From Hyperoodon ampullatus (lineage: Eukaryota > Chordata > Mammalia > Artiodactyla > Ziphiidae), in assembly GCA_949752795.1 (NCBI GenBank), contig OX457057.1, positions 158,635,980-158,699,979 of the forward strand: a stretch of DNA of 64,000 bases, read 5' to 3'. Made by a program: the position numbers and the translations under genes. Positions 1 to 11,501 of this stretch are shown here, piece after piece (within the stretch, counting starts at the first letter, position 1; every line of letters starts with the position of its first letter). A model generated the notes under the pieces. The model was not told where the DNA came from and did no database searches. It worked only from the letters and a program-made list of their open reading frames with translations.

Positions 1-2
1 TT

Positions 3-3000
3 AAAATAAAGAATGTTACAAGAGACAAGGAAGGACACTACGTAATGATCAAGGGATCAATCCAAGAAGATATAACAATTATAAATATATATGCACCCAA
101 CATAGGAGCACCTCAATACATAAGGCAACTGCTAACAGCTAAAGAGGAAATTGACAGTAACATAATAATATGGGGGACTTTAGCACCTCATTTACACCAA
201 TGGACAGATCTTCCAAACAGAAAATAAGGAAACACAAGCTTTAAATGACACAATAGACCAGACAGATTTAATTGATATTTATAGGACATTCCATCCAAAA
301 ACAGCAGATTACACTTTCTTCTCAACTGCGCACGGAACATTCTCCAGGACAGATCACATCTTGGGTCACAAATCAAGCCTCAGTAAATTTAAGAAAATTG
401 AAATCATATCAAGCATCTTTTCTGACCACAACACTACGAGATTAGAAATGAATTACAGGGAAAAAAAAGTAAAAAACACAAACACATAGAGGCTAAACAA
501 TACGTTACTAAATAACCAAGAGATCACTAAAGAAATCAAAGAGGAAATCAAAAAATGCCTAGAGACAAATGACAATGAAAACAATCCAAAACCTCTGGGA
601 TGCATCAAAAGAAATTCTAAGAGGGAAGTTCAGAGCTATACAAGCCTACCTCAAGAAACAAGAAAAATCTCAAATAAACAATCTAACCTTACACCTAAAG
701 GAACTAGACAAAGAAGAACAAACAAAACCCAAAGTTAGCACAGGGAAAGAAATCATAAAGATCAGAGCAGAAATAAATGAAATAGAAACAAGGAAAACAA
801 TAGCAAAGATCAATAAAACTAAAAGCTGGTTCTTTGAGAAGATAAACAAAATTGATAAACCATTAGCCAGACTCATCAAGAAAAAAAGGGAGAGGACTCA
901 AATCAATAAAATTAGAAATGAAAAAGAAGAAGTTACAGCAGACACCGCAGAAATACAAAGCATCCTAAGAGACTACTACAAGCAACTCTATGCCAATAAA
1001 ATGGACAACCTGGAAGAAATGGACAAATTCTTAGAAAGGTATAACCTTCCAAGACTGAACCAGGAAGAAATAGAAAATAAGAACAGACCAATCACAAGTA
1101 ATGAAATTGAAACTGTGATTAAAAATCTTACAACAAACAAAAGCCCAGGACCAGATGGCTTCACAGGTGAACTGTATCAAACATTTAGAGAAGAGCTAAC
1201 ATGCATCCTTCTCAAACTCTTCCAAAAAATTGCAGAGGGAGGAACACTCCCAAACTCATTCTATGAGGCCACCATCACCCTGATACCAAAACCAGACAAA
1301 GATACTACAAAAAAAGAAAATTACAGACCAATATCACTGATGAATATAGATGCAAAAATCCTCAACAAAATACTAGCAAACAGAATCCAACAACACATTA
1401 AAAGGATCATATACCATGATCAAGTGGGATTTATCCCAGAGGTGCAAGGATTCTTCAATATATGCAAATCAATCAATGCGATACACCATATTAACAAACT
1501 GAAGAATAAAAACCATATGATCAACTCCATAGATGCAGAAAAAGCTTCTGACAAAATTCTACACCGATTTATGATAAAAACTCTCCAGAACATGGGAACA
1601 GAGGGAACCTACTTCAACATAATAAAGGCCATATATGACAAACCCACAGCAAAAATCATTCTAAATGGTGAAAAACTGAAAGCATTTCCTCTAAGATCAG
1701 GAACAAGACAAGGATGTTCACTCTCACCACTATTATTCAACATAATTTTGGAATTCCTAGCCACGGCAATCAGAGAAGAAAAAGAAATAAAAGGAATCCA
1801 AACTGGAAAAGAAGAAGTAAAACTGTCAGTGTTTGCAGATGACATGATACTATACATAGAGAATCCTAAAGATGCCACCAGAAAACTACTAGAGCTAATC
1901 AATGAATCTGGTAAAGTTGCAGGATACAAAATTAATGCACAGAAATTGCTTGAATTCCTATACACTAATGATGAAAAATCTGAAAGAGGAATTAAGGAAA
2001 CACTCCCTTTTACCACTGCAACAAAAAGAATAAAATACCTAGGAATAAACCTACCTAGGGAGACAAAAGACCTGTATGCAGAAAACTATAAGACACTGAT
2101 GAAAGAAATTAAACATGATACCAACAGATAGAGAGATATACCACATTCTTGGACTGGAAAAATCAATATTGTGAAAATGAGTATACTACCCAAAGCAATC
2201 TACAGATTCAATGCAATCCCTATCAATTACCAATGGCCTTTTTTACAGAACTAGAACAAAAAATCTTAAGATTTGTATGGAGACACAAAGGACCCCGAAT
2301 AGCCAAAGTGGTCTTGAGGGAAAAAAACAGAGCTGGAGGAGTCAGGCTCCCTGACTTCAGACTATACTACAAAGCTACAGTAATCAAGACAATATGGTAC
2401 TGGCACAAAAACAGAAATATAGATAAATGGAACAGGATAGAAAGCCCAGAGATAAACCCACGCACCTATGGTCAACTAATCTATGACAAAGGAGACAAGG
2501 ATATACAGTGGAGAAAAGACAGTCTCTTCAATAAGTGGTGCTGGGAAAACTGGACAGCTACATGTAAAAGAATGAAATTAGAACACTCCCTAACACCATA
2601 CACAAAAATAAACTCAAAATGGATTAGAGACCTAAATGTAAGACCAGGCACTATAAAACTCTTAGAGGAAAACATAGGAAGAACATTCTTTGACATAAAT
2701 CACAGCAAGATATTTTTTGATCTACCTCCTAGAATAGTGGAAATAAAAAAAAAATAAACACAAAAATAAACAAATAGGACCTAATGAAACTTAAAAGCTT
2801 TTGCACAGCAAAGGAAACGATAAACAAGATGAAAAGACAACCCTCAGAATGGGAGAAAATATTTACAAATGAATCATCAGACAAAGGATTAATCTCCAAA
2901 ATATATAAACAGTTCATGCAGCTCAGTATTAAAAAAACAAACAACCCAATCCAAAAATAGGCAGAGCACCTAAATAGACATTTCTCCATAGAAAACATAC

Positions 3001-3487
3001 AGATGGCCAAGAAGCACATGAAAAGCTGCTCAACATCACTAATTATTAGAGAAATGCAAATCAAAACTACAATGAGGTATCACCTCACACCAGTTAGAAT
3101 GGGCATCATGAGAAAATCTGCAAACAACAAATGTTGGAGAGGGTGTGGAGAAAAGGGAACCCTCTTGCACTGCTTGTGGGAATGTAAATTGATACAGCCA
3201 CTATGGAGAACAGTATGGAGGTTTCTTAAAAAACTGAAAATAAAACTACCATATGACCTAGCAATCCCACTACCGGGCATAGACCCAGAGAAAACCATAA
3301 TTCAAAAAGACACGTGGCGGGGGCTTCCCTGGTGGCACAGTGGTTGAGAGTCCGTCTGCTGATGCAGGGGACACAGGTTCGTGCCCCGGTCCGGGAAGAC
3401 ACATGCACCCCAATGTTCACTGCAGCACTATTTACAATAGCCAGGTCATAGAAGCAACCTAAATGCCCATCGATAGATGAATGGATA
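3..3487 (+). pseudogene. L1 ORF2 (endonuclease/reverse transcriptase), decayed
   Basis: Endonuclease fragments lie at 45-400, the reverse transcriptase at about 569-2131 with the FADD catalytic motif intact at 1832-1843, and the C-terminal part at 2149-3320 with a Cys-rich CCHC-like cluster around 3130-3185. It cannot be made as one protein. The frame shifts near 160-170, the conserved GDFN-type endonuclease motif reads with serine in place of asparagine, stops occur before 569, a tryptophan codon has become TAG at 2129-2131, the frame shifts again near 2230, and a SINE piece interrupts 3319-3399. Known for the family: ORF2 primes and copies L1 RNA at the target site. This copy is inactive. 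Confidence 0.9.
3319..3399 (+). mobile_element. CHR-type SINE, 5' stub nested in L1
   Basis: About 80 bases matching the head of the CHR SINE (GGCTTCCCTGGTGGCACAG, A-box and B-box region) sit inside the L1 3' part. The SINE stops at GGGAAGA and the L1 resumes at GACACATGC with no A-tail. L1 sequence AAGACAC stands on both sides (3307-3313 and 3396-3402). Confidence 0.9.
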
Positions 3488-3870
3488 AAGAAAATGTGGT
3501 ACATATATACAATGGAATACTACTCAGCCATAAAAAGGAATGAAATTGGGTCATTTGTAGAGACGTGGATGCATCTAGAGACTGTCATACAGAGTGAAGG
3601 AAGTCAGGGATAGAAAAACAAATATCATATATTAACGCACATACATGGAACCTAGAAAATGGTACAGATGATCCGGTTTGCAGAGGAGAGGTTGAGACAC
3701 AGATGTAGAGAACAAACGTATGGACACCAAGGGGGGAAAGCGGTGGGGGGCGTGGTGGTGGTGGTGGTGTGATGAATTGGGAGATTGGGACTGACATGTA
3801 TACACTGATGTGTATAAAATGGATGACTAATAAGAAAATAAATAAATAAACATTAAAAAAAACAAAAAAA

Positions 3871-5284
3871 TTGAAAATTATATCCCTATTAATATTTAGT
3901 TTAATTTCCTTATATCAAACTATTTTTGAGAAATGGTAGGGAACTCTGACTAAAATGTTTATATACAGCACCATCCTATGCAGTGTCACACAGTGGAGAG
4001 CATTTTTTCAAGAATAATTTTCCAGTGTTTAAAAATTCATGGGATATTAGTATATTAAGAAATTAGAACATGATAAAAATGGTATTTCAAAACATCAAAG
4101 AAAAGACAGATAATTGAAAAAAAAATAAAAGACTTGAAGAGAGTTAATAAAATATACTATCCATAGAAGGAAGGGGATAGTGTTGAGAAACCACAAGTAG
4201 AGCATAGCACCTGGGATAGTAACTGCAAGGCTCCAGAACCTTGGCCTCAGAGGGTGGGTGGAGGGAGCAATTACCAGAACCTAATAGTTTCTAACTTTCT
4301 TAGAAAGGGCTGTTTGGAGAAGGTCACCTGCCAAGAGCTGGTAACTTTGATTAAGGCCACCAAACCACAAGGACCCTACAGAGAGGGGGCCTTGGAATAC
4401 ATACTCTGCCCTCACTCTCCTTCCTCTCTCTCTGATCTCCTATGTGCTTCCCACCACCTGCACTCAAATGGAGGTGGCCATGCGATGTAGTACATGCGGG
4501 TCTCATCGGGGTGGAGAAGGATGAAGAATGGATATGGAGGGGCAGATGGAAGGCTTCCAGCCCACCATCCAAGTGGACACAGCAAGTAGGTAGCTGGTAC
4601 TCAAGAGAGCGAGGTCAGGGCTGAAGACATGGATTTTGCAGTTGTAGGCACGGAGGGGCTTTTGAAGCCAAAAGATGAGACTTGCTCACCTAAGGAGAGA
4701 ATATAGATAAAGCTGACATGAAAGCCCTAGGTTGAGAAACAGAAGTGATCAAAGGAGACCCGAGAGAAGAGAAGAAAAGGAGAAGAAAACCAAGGTGAGG
4801 GAAGTGTCACAAAAAGCAACAGGAGAAAATGTGTGGAGCAAAGTGAGTAGTGAACAGTGTCCAGTGCTGATGAGAGACCAGGTCAGATAAGGACTGAAAA
4901 CTGACCACTGCCTCTGGCAAACAGAGACCACTGATGAGGTAACAGAAAATGTGGCTGGGGGAGGAGCAGGACACGAAGAAACAGGACGTTAAGAGAGGAC
5001 AGGAAGCCAGGGGCCCTTCTTGCCTCTGAGGCAAATACTCAATAGTTTCCACACCCGCACCCGAGATCCTTCTCCACATTAGGATTAAGACACCATTTCA
5101 GTTCTGCTTTTTCATCGGGTAGTTTAGCTAGTCTAGATACGATCCATATTTAAAATGTCTTAAAAACTGTTCTGAATAAAACTCAATTAAAAAATCTGCT
5201 AGAAAACTTAAAACAGAGCTACGTGATAGCCCATGAAAAGCTCTCATTGCAAAATATCTTCCACAGCTACAGCTAGTCTACCCC
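3871..5284. other. Intronic DNA with GA-rich ancient repeat
   Basis: From 3871 to about 4250 I recognise nothing. From about 4640 to 5000 the plus strand is GA-rich and resembles the ancient interspersed repeat seen in fuller form at 33410-34960 (for example the segment on tendencies around 4880-4930 matches the part at 34720-34760). Open frames here are not gene-like. Confidence 0.45.
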
Positions 5285-5580
5285 TCTGTCTCAGAGTCTA
5301 GGATGTAGGTTCAAGTCCAGCCGGTACTACTTATATGACTTCGGGCAAATTATAGACTTCTCTTAGTCTTGGTTTTCCTTATTATCCCTCCCACACTGGG
5401 AGTGGTGTCTTCCTTTCTTCTCCTTGAGCACTCTTGTGTGTGTTCCTTTATCTGAACTAACCACACTATATTAAAATGATCTGTGCTTTGCTCCACACTT
5501 TTAGACCCTGAAGATTAGGGACCCTCCTTTATTCATCTTCATGTTCCAAAGCCATGCACTCAAAAAATTTTGTTGAAAAA
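5285..5580 (+). repeat. MIR-like then L2-like fragments
   Basis: 5285-5390 follows the MIR core order (TTCAAGTCC, TACTACTTATATGACTT, GGGCAAATTATAGAC). 5500-5580 resembles an L2 3' end (TTAGGGACCCTCCTTTATTC, then GCACTCAAAAAATTTTGTTG). Both are very diverged. Confidence 0.45.
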
Positions 5581-5739
5581 ATGATTATTATTTTTAATTT
5601 ACCTGAAAAGATTGTTTGAAGTATTAAATTAAATGCAGAAGCATCTCACACGTGAAGATTTCAGTGACTACCAGCAGTTATTCATATTCTTCAACCATTT
5701 TCTAAATGAGGAACATCTTACTTTGTATCTGCAACCTCT

Positions 5740-5960
5740 ATTCATTTATTCAATAAATACTTGCATTCATTCAACAAACACATGTGCCAAACACTATTCT
5801 GGGTGTTAGGGACACAAAAGTGAATTAAACAGACAAAAGTTCCTGCTCTCAAGGAGCTTAAACTGGGGGTGGAGGGGGAAGACAGGCAATCAACAAATGA
5901 ATACACATAAAAATATCAGGTGGCTAAAAAGCGCTATGAAAAGAAGTAAAGCAGGATATA
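5740..5960 (+). repeat. Ancient interspersed repeat (ATTCATTCAACAAA type)
   Basis: The order TTCAATAAATAC, CCAAACACTATTCTGGGTG, GGAGCTTAAACTGG and GACAGGCAATCAAC matches a common old mammalian repeat that I cannot name safely. Similar starts occur at 25430, 33410, 40710 and 42190. Confidence 0.55.
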
Positions 5961-5987
5961 GGAAGATAAAGAGTAATGGACGGCATT

Positions 5988-6312
5988 GGACTTCCCTGGT
6001 GGCTCAGTGGTTAAGAATCCACCTGCCAATGCAGGGGACATGGGTTTGATCCGTGGACCGGGAAGATCCCACGTACTGCAGAGCAACTAAGCCCGTGCGC
6101 CACAACTACTGAGCCTGCGCTCTAGAGCCCGCGAGCCACAACTACTGAAGCCCACGCGCCCTTAGAGCCCACATGCTGCAACTACTGAAGCCCACGCACC
6201 TAGAACCCGTGCTCCACAAGAAGAGAAGCCACCGAAATGAGAAGCCCGCGCACCGCAACTAGAGAAAGCCTGCACGCAGCGAAGACCCAACACAGCCAAA
6301 AAAAAAAAAAAA
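5988..6312 (+). mobile_element. CHR-type SINE, long full-length form
   Basis: A tRNA-derived SINE with an A-box-like segment (TGGCTCAGTGG), a B-box-like GGTTTGATCC, two ACTACTGAAGCCC units, the ACAACACAGCC-type tail and a run of A. The flanks GACGGCATT (5979-5987) and GATGGCATT (6317-6325) look like a 9-base target-site duplication with one change. This is the long form, with middle and tail segments both present. Confidence 0.95.
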
Positions 6313-6439
6313 GACTGATGGCATTACTTTTCACAGGGTCTGTGCTGTTTTCATGCAGACTTCTACATCCTAATTAACATCCTCAAGAACTGCTATAGAT
6401 CATTTCCTTCAATCCAGGTGATAGCTAACAAAACAAATA

Positions 6440-6669
6440 CAGCTGACCCTTGAACAATGCGGGGGTGGACTGATCCCTCTGCACAGTCAGAAATCCTTAT
6501 ACAACTTATAGTCAGCCAGCCCCCACCTTCTGCGGCTCCTCTGAATTTGCAATTCCACATCCATGGATTCAACCAACTGTGGATTGTAGTACTGTAGTAT
6601 TTACTATTGAAAAAATCTCATACAAGTGGACCCATTCAGTTCAAACCTGTGTTGTTCAAGGGTCAACTG
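6440..6669 (+). mobile_element. Tigger/MER2-type DNA transposon remnant
   Basis: The ends are inverted repeats (CAGCTGACCCTTGAACAA and TTGTTCAAGGGTCAACTG), flanked by TA on both sides (6438-6439, 6670-6671) as expected for pogo-like elements. At 230 bases it is a non-autonomous copy with no transposase frame. Confidence 0.9.
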
Positions 6670-6979
6670 TATATTTCACAAATGTTCTGTGAGAAGCATT
6701 TGATTAGTGACTAATATGTGTATAACATTTTCTAAAATCTCCTGTATGATACTCCACTCTCTATAAGCATCCCGAATAATTTTACTTCACCATTTGTACT
6801 ATTTAGTATAGATATGAGAACGACTCCACAATGCCTAACTGTTTAGTTTACTGTCCAGTGAAACAACAATCAGTAGAGGGATCTCTTATCAAAATGCTCT
6901 ATTAAGTACTTCTGAGAGTAGACACTGCACGAGGGATACTTACTATACTCTGTGGCAGCAGAGTAAAGGGTCCTAAGAA

Positions 6980-7230
6980 CCTGGGTACAGCAGGGAGGGT
7001 TCATTGAGGAAAACCATCCTGGGGAAGTGACGTTTCAACTCAACCCACAGAACAGACAGGAGTTGGCTAAGAAAAGTGAGAGAGTCGGGTAAGCACTCTA
7101 AAGAAAGAGAACAGCACGTGGCAGGCCAGAGTCGGGCACACCTGAGCCCAGGAGGGCTGGAGCAGAGAGTACAAGTGCAGCGGTGGGTGGTGGGGAATGA
7201 GGCTGGAGAAGTCTATCTCTAAGAGACTTT
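6980..7230 (+). repeat. GA-rich ancient repeat fragment
   Basis: The phrases on animal-like order GGAAGTGACGTTTCAACT, GCACGTGGCAGGCCAGAG and GCTGGAGCAGAG match a common old mammalian repeat, apparently the same family as at 33410-34960. The family is not named. Confidence 0.4.
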
Positions 7231-7917
7231 GTTGGGCCACTGTTTTCTTAAAAAAAAAGGGAGAAAAGAGTCAAAAATATGAAATTCTACACTAGCTTCT
7301 ACTCCTTATTTTTTCAACTACCTTAAGCAAATGATTGGCTCTCCCTGTGTGGCACTTCCCTTGTGCTCAATGTGCGGTCAGGGGAGAAGTAGAAAGAAGG
7401 TGGAGTGTTTTCATGTTTCCCACTGATTAAAGAATGTTTTGATGAGACATGAGAGATACAGATTATGAGCTCAGTGTTTGGGTTTTTCTACTTATGTTCA
7501 TGCTCTCTAGCAATATCTTTTGAACAAAGAGCTTGTAATGGAGTCAAAGTCTGTATCAGAAGCCTGGCCAGAACCTCTCCATTACGTGGAGGCTAAAGTC
7601 AGTGGAAGAAAGGGGAACGGGCAACAGTGAGGCCCCGTCTCCTCTGTCAATCAGCACAGGTAACTCCTTGAGTAGCTAGGAAAGATCTAGTTTTATGTTC
7701 TTATCAGAAAGAAAGAAACTCAGAGAATGGGAACAGAGGTCTTATCCAAAGCTCTACAAATATTTTTTTCCCCAACTAAATGCAATGGGCCCTGATACAC
7801 TGAAAGGACTATTTAGGTAAAGAATTTAAAGAATTTTAAAATTACCACTTTACACCAAGAATCCCAGGGCAGCCTCACAAACTAAAAATCAAGTTTTGAT
7901 TCGCATCTTGTAAGGGA

Positions 7918-8166
7918 GAGTATATTGTAGTGATCATCATCTTTGGAGCCAGAATGCCTGGGTTGAAATTCCAGCTGCTCCAATGACTAGCCATGTAGCC
8001 TTGGACATGTAACTTAACGTCTCTGTGCCTTAGTTTTCTTAGCTGTAACCTGAGGATAATGCAAGAAGCTATCTCAGAGGGTTGTGAGGATTAATGAGGC
8101 AGTACACGTTAAAGTGCATAGAAAAGCACCTGGCCATAAATATGTTAGCTATTATTAGTATCTGAT
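7918..8166 (+). repeat. MIR SINE
   Basis: Follows the MIR consensus order: GGAGCCAGAATGCCTGGG, CCAGCTGCTCCAATGACTAG, CTTGGACATGTAACTTAAC, CTCTGTGCCTTAGTTTTC, GAGGATTAATGAG and a 3' end near GTTAGCTATTATTAG. It ends about 140 bases beyond the exon 13 donor on the transcript. Confidence 0.92.
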
Positions 8167-8309
8167 ATGCATTTTACAAATCCATAATAAACCTGTTTCC
8201 TACAAAACTTTTGCCTACTAGGAAAACTAATCATGGAACCAAACAAGAAAATCCAAAAACCTCCAAAGTCCTTCTTCCCAAGGTGTGTCTATGGATAGGG
8301 CAGACTTAC

Positions 8310-8498
8310 CAGTGGTGCCAGTAGGACAGTTGGTGCACACCACCTCCTGTGTCTTAGGGACAACAGCACAACTGGAGCCCCCAGGACACGGACAGGGTTG
8401 GCAATCAGAGGAGGTGCCCACGGTTGAATCTCCATAGTACCCGTCACTACATTTCTCACAGTGGGGGCCGGCTGTATTCTCTCTGCAGTTACAAACAC
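8310..8498 (-). CDS. LAMC1: LAMC1 exon 13 (rest of LE6, start of LE7)
   Basis: 189 bases, VCNCRENTAGPHC to NCPTGTT. It completes LE6 and encodes the first cysteines of LE7 (CQPCPCPGGSSC, VVCTNC). Borders are CAAATAG|GTGTTTG and ACTG|GTAAGT. It is the last LAMC1 exon in the window; exon 14, which encodes the nidogen-binding module in other mammals, should lie to the left of position 1. Recalled human differences: E for D in CRENTAG, V for A in DSTVGTSS, Q for K in KTQEVVC. Confidence 0.97.
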
Positions 8499-8618
8499 CT
8501 ATTTGGAGAGCAGGTGTGAGAAAACAGGCGAGTGTATAAGCAAATAAGACAATGAGCATTTCCAACCACCTGCGAAAGAGCATTTAGGTCTAGCAGCCCC
8601 CAGAGGTCATCTTCTCAC

Positions 8619-8840
8619 CTGTCTCAGGGTCACAGGTCTCACTGTGCCCATTGCAGGTACAAAGCACACATGGACTGTACGGTCCAAGACTCGGAGTTTC
8701 TCTTCTGTAACCTGAGAGGCACATCTCACAAAACTGCCCTCCGTATCCCACAGGACAGGTGCAGGACTCCACCCAAGTTGCAGGGACCCCAGGCCCAGGA
8801 CGAGCGCTTGCCAGGGTGACATCATCCAAATATCCAGCAC
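8619..8840 (-). CDS. LAMC1: LAMC1 exon 12 (end of laminin IV, second half of LE5, start of LE6)
   Basis: 222 bases, AGYLDDVTLASARPG to CDPET. It ends the laminin IV domain, supplies the C-terminal half of LE5 (CTCPVGYGGQFCEMC) and opens LE6 (CVLCTCNGHSETC). Borders are ATACACAG|GTGCTGG and ACAG|GTGAGA. An open frame that runs on past the donor into the intron is read-through, not an alternative end. Confidence 0.97.
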
Positions 8841-9065
8841 CTGTGTATGATGTGAAGAAGAGGATCACTGAACTGGCTTTCGGATTCCAAAACTTCTTGC
8901 AAAGTCAATAATGCTAAAGGGTAACCACACCCAAAATTTCAGAGACAATCAACCATCAGTTTAATTCATCTGTTGGAGAAGATAACCAGAAAATAGCATT
9001 TAGAACAATTATGTGCTACCTGGTGCTAAGTATCTGGCATGGTGGTAGAGCAAACTTCATTTTTT

Positions 9066-9068
<3 letters not shown>

Positions 9069-9102
<34 letters not shown>
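9069..9102. repeat. (AC)n microsatellite
   Basis: About 17 uninterrupted AC units in intron 11. Confidence 0.98.
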
Positions 9103-9104
<2 letters not shown>

Positions 9105-10033
9105 TTTGTTGGATTTTACAGTTCTCCCAATCACCAATGTGAAAAATGAAAAGCACTGGGCAATAATCTGGGGCAAGAAAAGATAAAAGGAAGAATGTGG
9201 AAATAATAAGAGTTTAAGGCTACAGCCATTAAGCCGTGTTTCTGTTCTTTTCCCACAAAATCAGGCACTGATCGTAGAGTTCAAGGGTAAGAAAGGAGGG
9301 AAAGCACCTGTCGACAAGTACCACTCAAATTATATTTTTTGCCCTGCATAAAACAGAAAAAATAAGTAAACAAGTTCTAATAATCAGGGCTACTTTGACA
9401 AATATGTAATTATTCCAAAGCTGTTATGCCGTACATCATAATGCTTTCCCATTTCCAGAAGAAAGTAAAAATAGAGGAAGCCTTATATTGGCTTAGCCCA
9501 GTGGTTCATCCAACCTAACAGTGCACATGACAGACTCAGCAGGAACATCCTATGGAAGACACAGGTTTTGATTGTATCATCATATTTCCCTTTAATTTCC
9601 ATTCCACTCCTGTCTCTTGCACTCTTATCTTTCAAGTGTATTTCCCCATGTTATGAAATATCACTTGCTGTTTATATAATTCTTAGAAACTGATGATCTG
9701 AGGCTAAAGGACAGCTCTTCTATTTCTGCCTTGAATTTAGCTAACTTTTACTACATTTATGGGTTTTTTCAACATTAGGTCATGAGAGACATCTCCACTG
9801 TTAATGTGCTTCCAACTCCAAACATTCTTAAGCCTCCCCATCCTAAAAGTACTCTTTCTTTGTTCGATCTGTCCCTACTCCCAAATTAGAGTCCAGTCAC
9901 TCTCTTTTCCTTCCCTCACAGCAGAACTTCTTAAAAGAATAATCTGTATTTTACTTCTTCACCTTTGAATTTACTTAATTTGTGATTTAATTTACTTAAT
10001 TAAATCACTGCAATCTAACTTCAGTTTCAACAC

Positions 10034-10242
10034 TTTTTTTTTTTTTTTTTGCGGTACGCGGGTCTCTCACTGCTGTGGCCTCTCCCATTGCGGAGCACAG
10101 GCTCCGGACGCACAGGCTCAGTGGCCATGGCTCATGGGCCCAGCCGCTCTGCGGCATGTGGGATCTTCCCGGACCAGGGCACGAACCCGTGTCCCCCGCA
10201 CTGGCAGGCAGACTCTCAACCACCGTGCCACCAGGGAAGCCC
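10034..10242 (-). mobile_element. CHR-type SINE, short form
   Basis: The reverse complement of the short CHR form: it begins (on minus) GGGCTTCCCTGGTGGCACGG and ends GCGTACCGC followed by A. The flanks CAACACTT at 10028-10035 and 10242-10249 are a target-site duplication. It is in the sense orientation of LAMC1. Confidence 0.95.
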
Positions 10243-10479
10243 AACACTTCTTAAAAAAACAAACAAACAAACAAAAACCCTCACCAATGATTCTTCAGTT
10301 ACCCAATACCAAAATCCAATTGTACTATCTTCCTAAAGATAATTGTTCCTCTTCCTTAAAATTCTTTTTCTCTCAAGTCTCAGGTCATGGTCCTTAAATA
10401 ACTATGTTTCCAGGATTGCATCTTCTTTTCTCTTTCTATATTTTTTTGTTACATTTCCAAGTTTAAAAATGATTACCCA

Positions 10480-10689
10480 GGGTTTCCCTGGTGGCGCAGT
10501 GGTTGGGAGTCCGCCTGCCGATGTGGGGGACACGGGTTCGTGCCCCGGTCCGGGAGGCTCCCACATGCCGCGGAGCAGCTGGGCCCGTGGGCCATGGCCG
10601 CTGGGCCTGCGCGTCCGAAGCCTGTGCTCTGCGGCGGGAGAGGCCACCGCGGTGAGAGGCCCGCGTACCGCAAAAAAAAAAAAAAAAAA
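10480..10689 (+). mobile_element. CHR-type SINE, short form
   Basis: Head TTTCCCTGGTGGCGCAGTGG, B-box-like GGTTCGTGCCCC, end CCGCGTACCGC plus A18. The target-site duplication GATTACCCA is exact at 10471-10479 and 10690-10698. It lies antisense to LAMC1 and opposite to the SINE 240 bases to its left. Confidence 0.96.
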
Positions 10690-11388
10690 GATTACCCATA
10701 CGTTGACAACCCTTCGATTTTAGATCTCCCGTCTCAACTTCTTCGTAAGCCCCATCCATATTTCTAACTACTTATAAGACATTTTCATCTGGATATTCAT
10801 GCAGGCATCTCAAAAATCAACACGTCCAAGCTGCTGATGCCACTTTCAATGCCACACCACCACTCCTCTGATTCCTCTTCCCCCAGACAGCTTTAACTTT
10901 CTATAGAAATAGGTCCTCATTAAAAAAAAAAAAGTTATAGGAAAAAAATTTAAAGATATGCTTAAAAACAGCTTTTTAAATTTAAAATTATAACAAATGT
11001 TCATTCAGTAATTTTTAATTTTTCATAATTTAGCCAATTTAGTTAAAAGGGCTTGATAGTTACATAGCAAGAAATAAAAAGAAACAAAGGTTAAGCAATG
11101 TGAGTCAGCAGAATTATATTTGGGATTCTTAGAAGATTCTAATTATATATAATGTAGCCTCAATAGGCTTATTTATTATAAAACAATACTATTTACTAAT
11201 TTTCTCCAGGTCCTTAAAAGTAGTTTTAAAATGCATTATTTTTATACATAATTCATGTATGATGAGGCAGCTTATACCACTTCTTTAGGATCAGTGTTAT
11301 AGTATTAGGACTTTAGAGATAACTTTTGATTACGGATCCTTTTATCTAATCATCCTAAATGATTCTCTTAAATTATATCATAACTTAC

Positions 11389-11501
11389 TTCTCTCACTAT
11401 ATGTCCCACGGATCTTGATAGAGGTCAAATTGTTTAGGAGTTTCTGAAATTCGAAAGGGGTAAGAGTAGGCCTCCAAGGGTAATCTGTTGCTTCATGGAG
11501 C
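11389..11501 (-). CDS. LAMC1: LAMC1 exon 11 (laminin IV domain, part 3)
   Basis: 113 bases, LHEATDYPWRP to GTYSER, near the C-terminal end of the laminin IV domain. It carries a second sequon, NLT, in LLNNLTSIKI. Borders are TTCTCTAG|GCTCC and AGAGAA|GTAAGT. A threonine stands where I recall alanine in human (WRPTLTP). Confidence 0.97.

Larger units (their letters stand above)
1..3870 (+). mobile_element. L1 LINE, 3' part, antisense to LAMC1
   Basis: The stretch reads as the L1 ORF2 protein from inside the endonuclease domain, through the reverse transcriptase, to the cysteine-rich C-terminus, followed by a 3' UTR with a G-rich run (3728-3770) and an A-rich tail ending near 3870. The 5' part lies outside the window, so I cannot say whether it is full length. 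A SINE stub at 3319-3399 interrupts it. It is related to the L1 tails found elsewhere in the window. Confidence 0.95.
1..8309 (-). other. LAMC1: LAMC1 intron 13, 3' part cut by the window edge
   Basis: At least 8.3 kb of intron follow the exon 13 donor and run off the left edge. It holds an old L1 (1-3870), GA-rich ancient repeat (about 4640-5000 and 6980-7230), a MIR/L2-like stretch (5285-5580), a full-length SINE (5988-6312), a Tigger-type element (6440-6669) and a MIR (7918-8166). I see no exon. Confidence 0.85.
8841..11388 (-). other. LAMC1: LAMC1 intron 11
   Basis: 2,548 bases between exons 11 and 12. It contains an (AC)n tract at 9069-9102 and an inverted pair of SINEs (10034-10242 minus, 10480-10689 plus). 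The rest is AT-rich, with nothing recognised in 9110-10030 or 10700-11388. Confidence 0.9.

Noticed and set aside
3720..3780. G-rich run that could form a G-quadruplex
   Set aside because: It is the ordinary G-rich tract of the L1 3' UTR.
8227..8868. Open frames extending past exons 12 and 13 into the introns
   Set aside because: They run through GT donors that match the conserved exon ends. The extra residues are not laminin sequence.
10005..10767. Overlapping open frames of 66-126 codons on both strands
   Set aside because: They are translations of GC-rich SINE sequence, which is open in several frames. Similar frames recur at every SINE copy.
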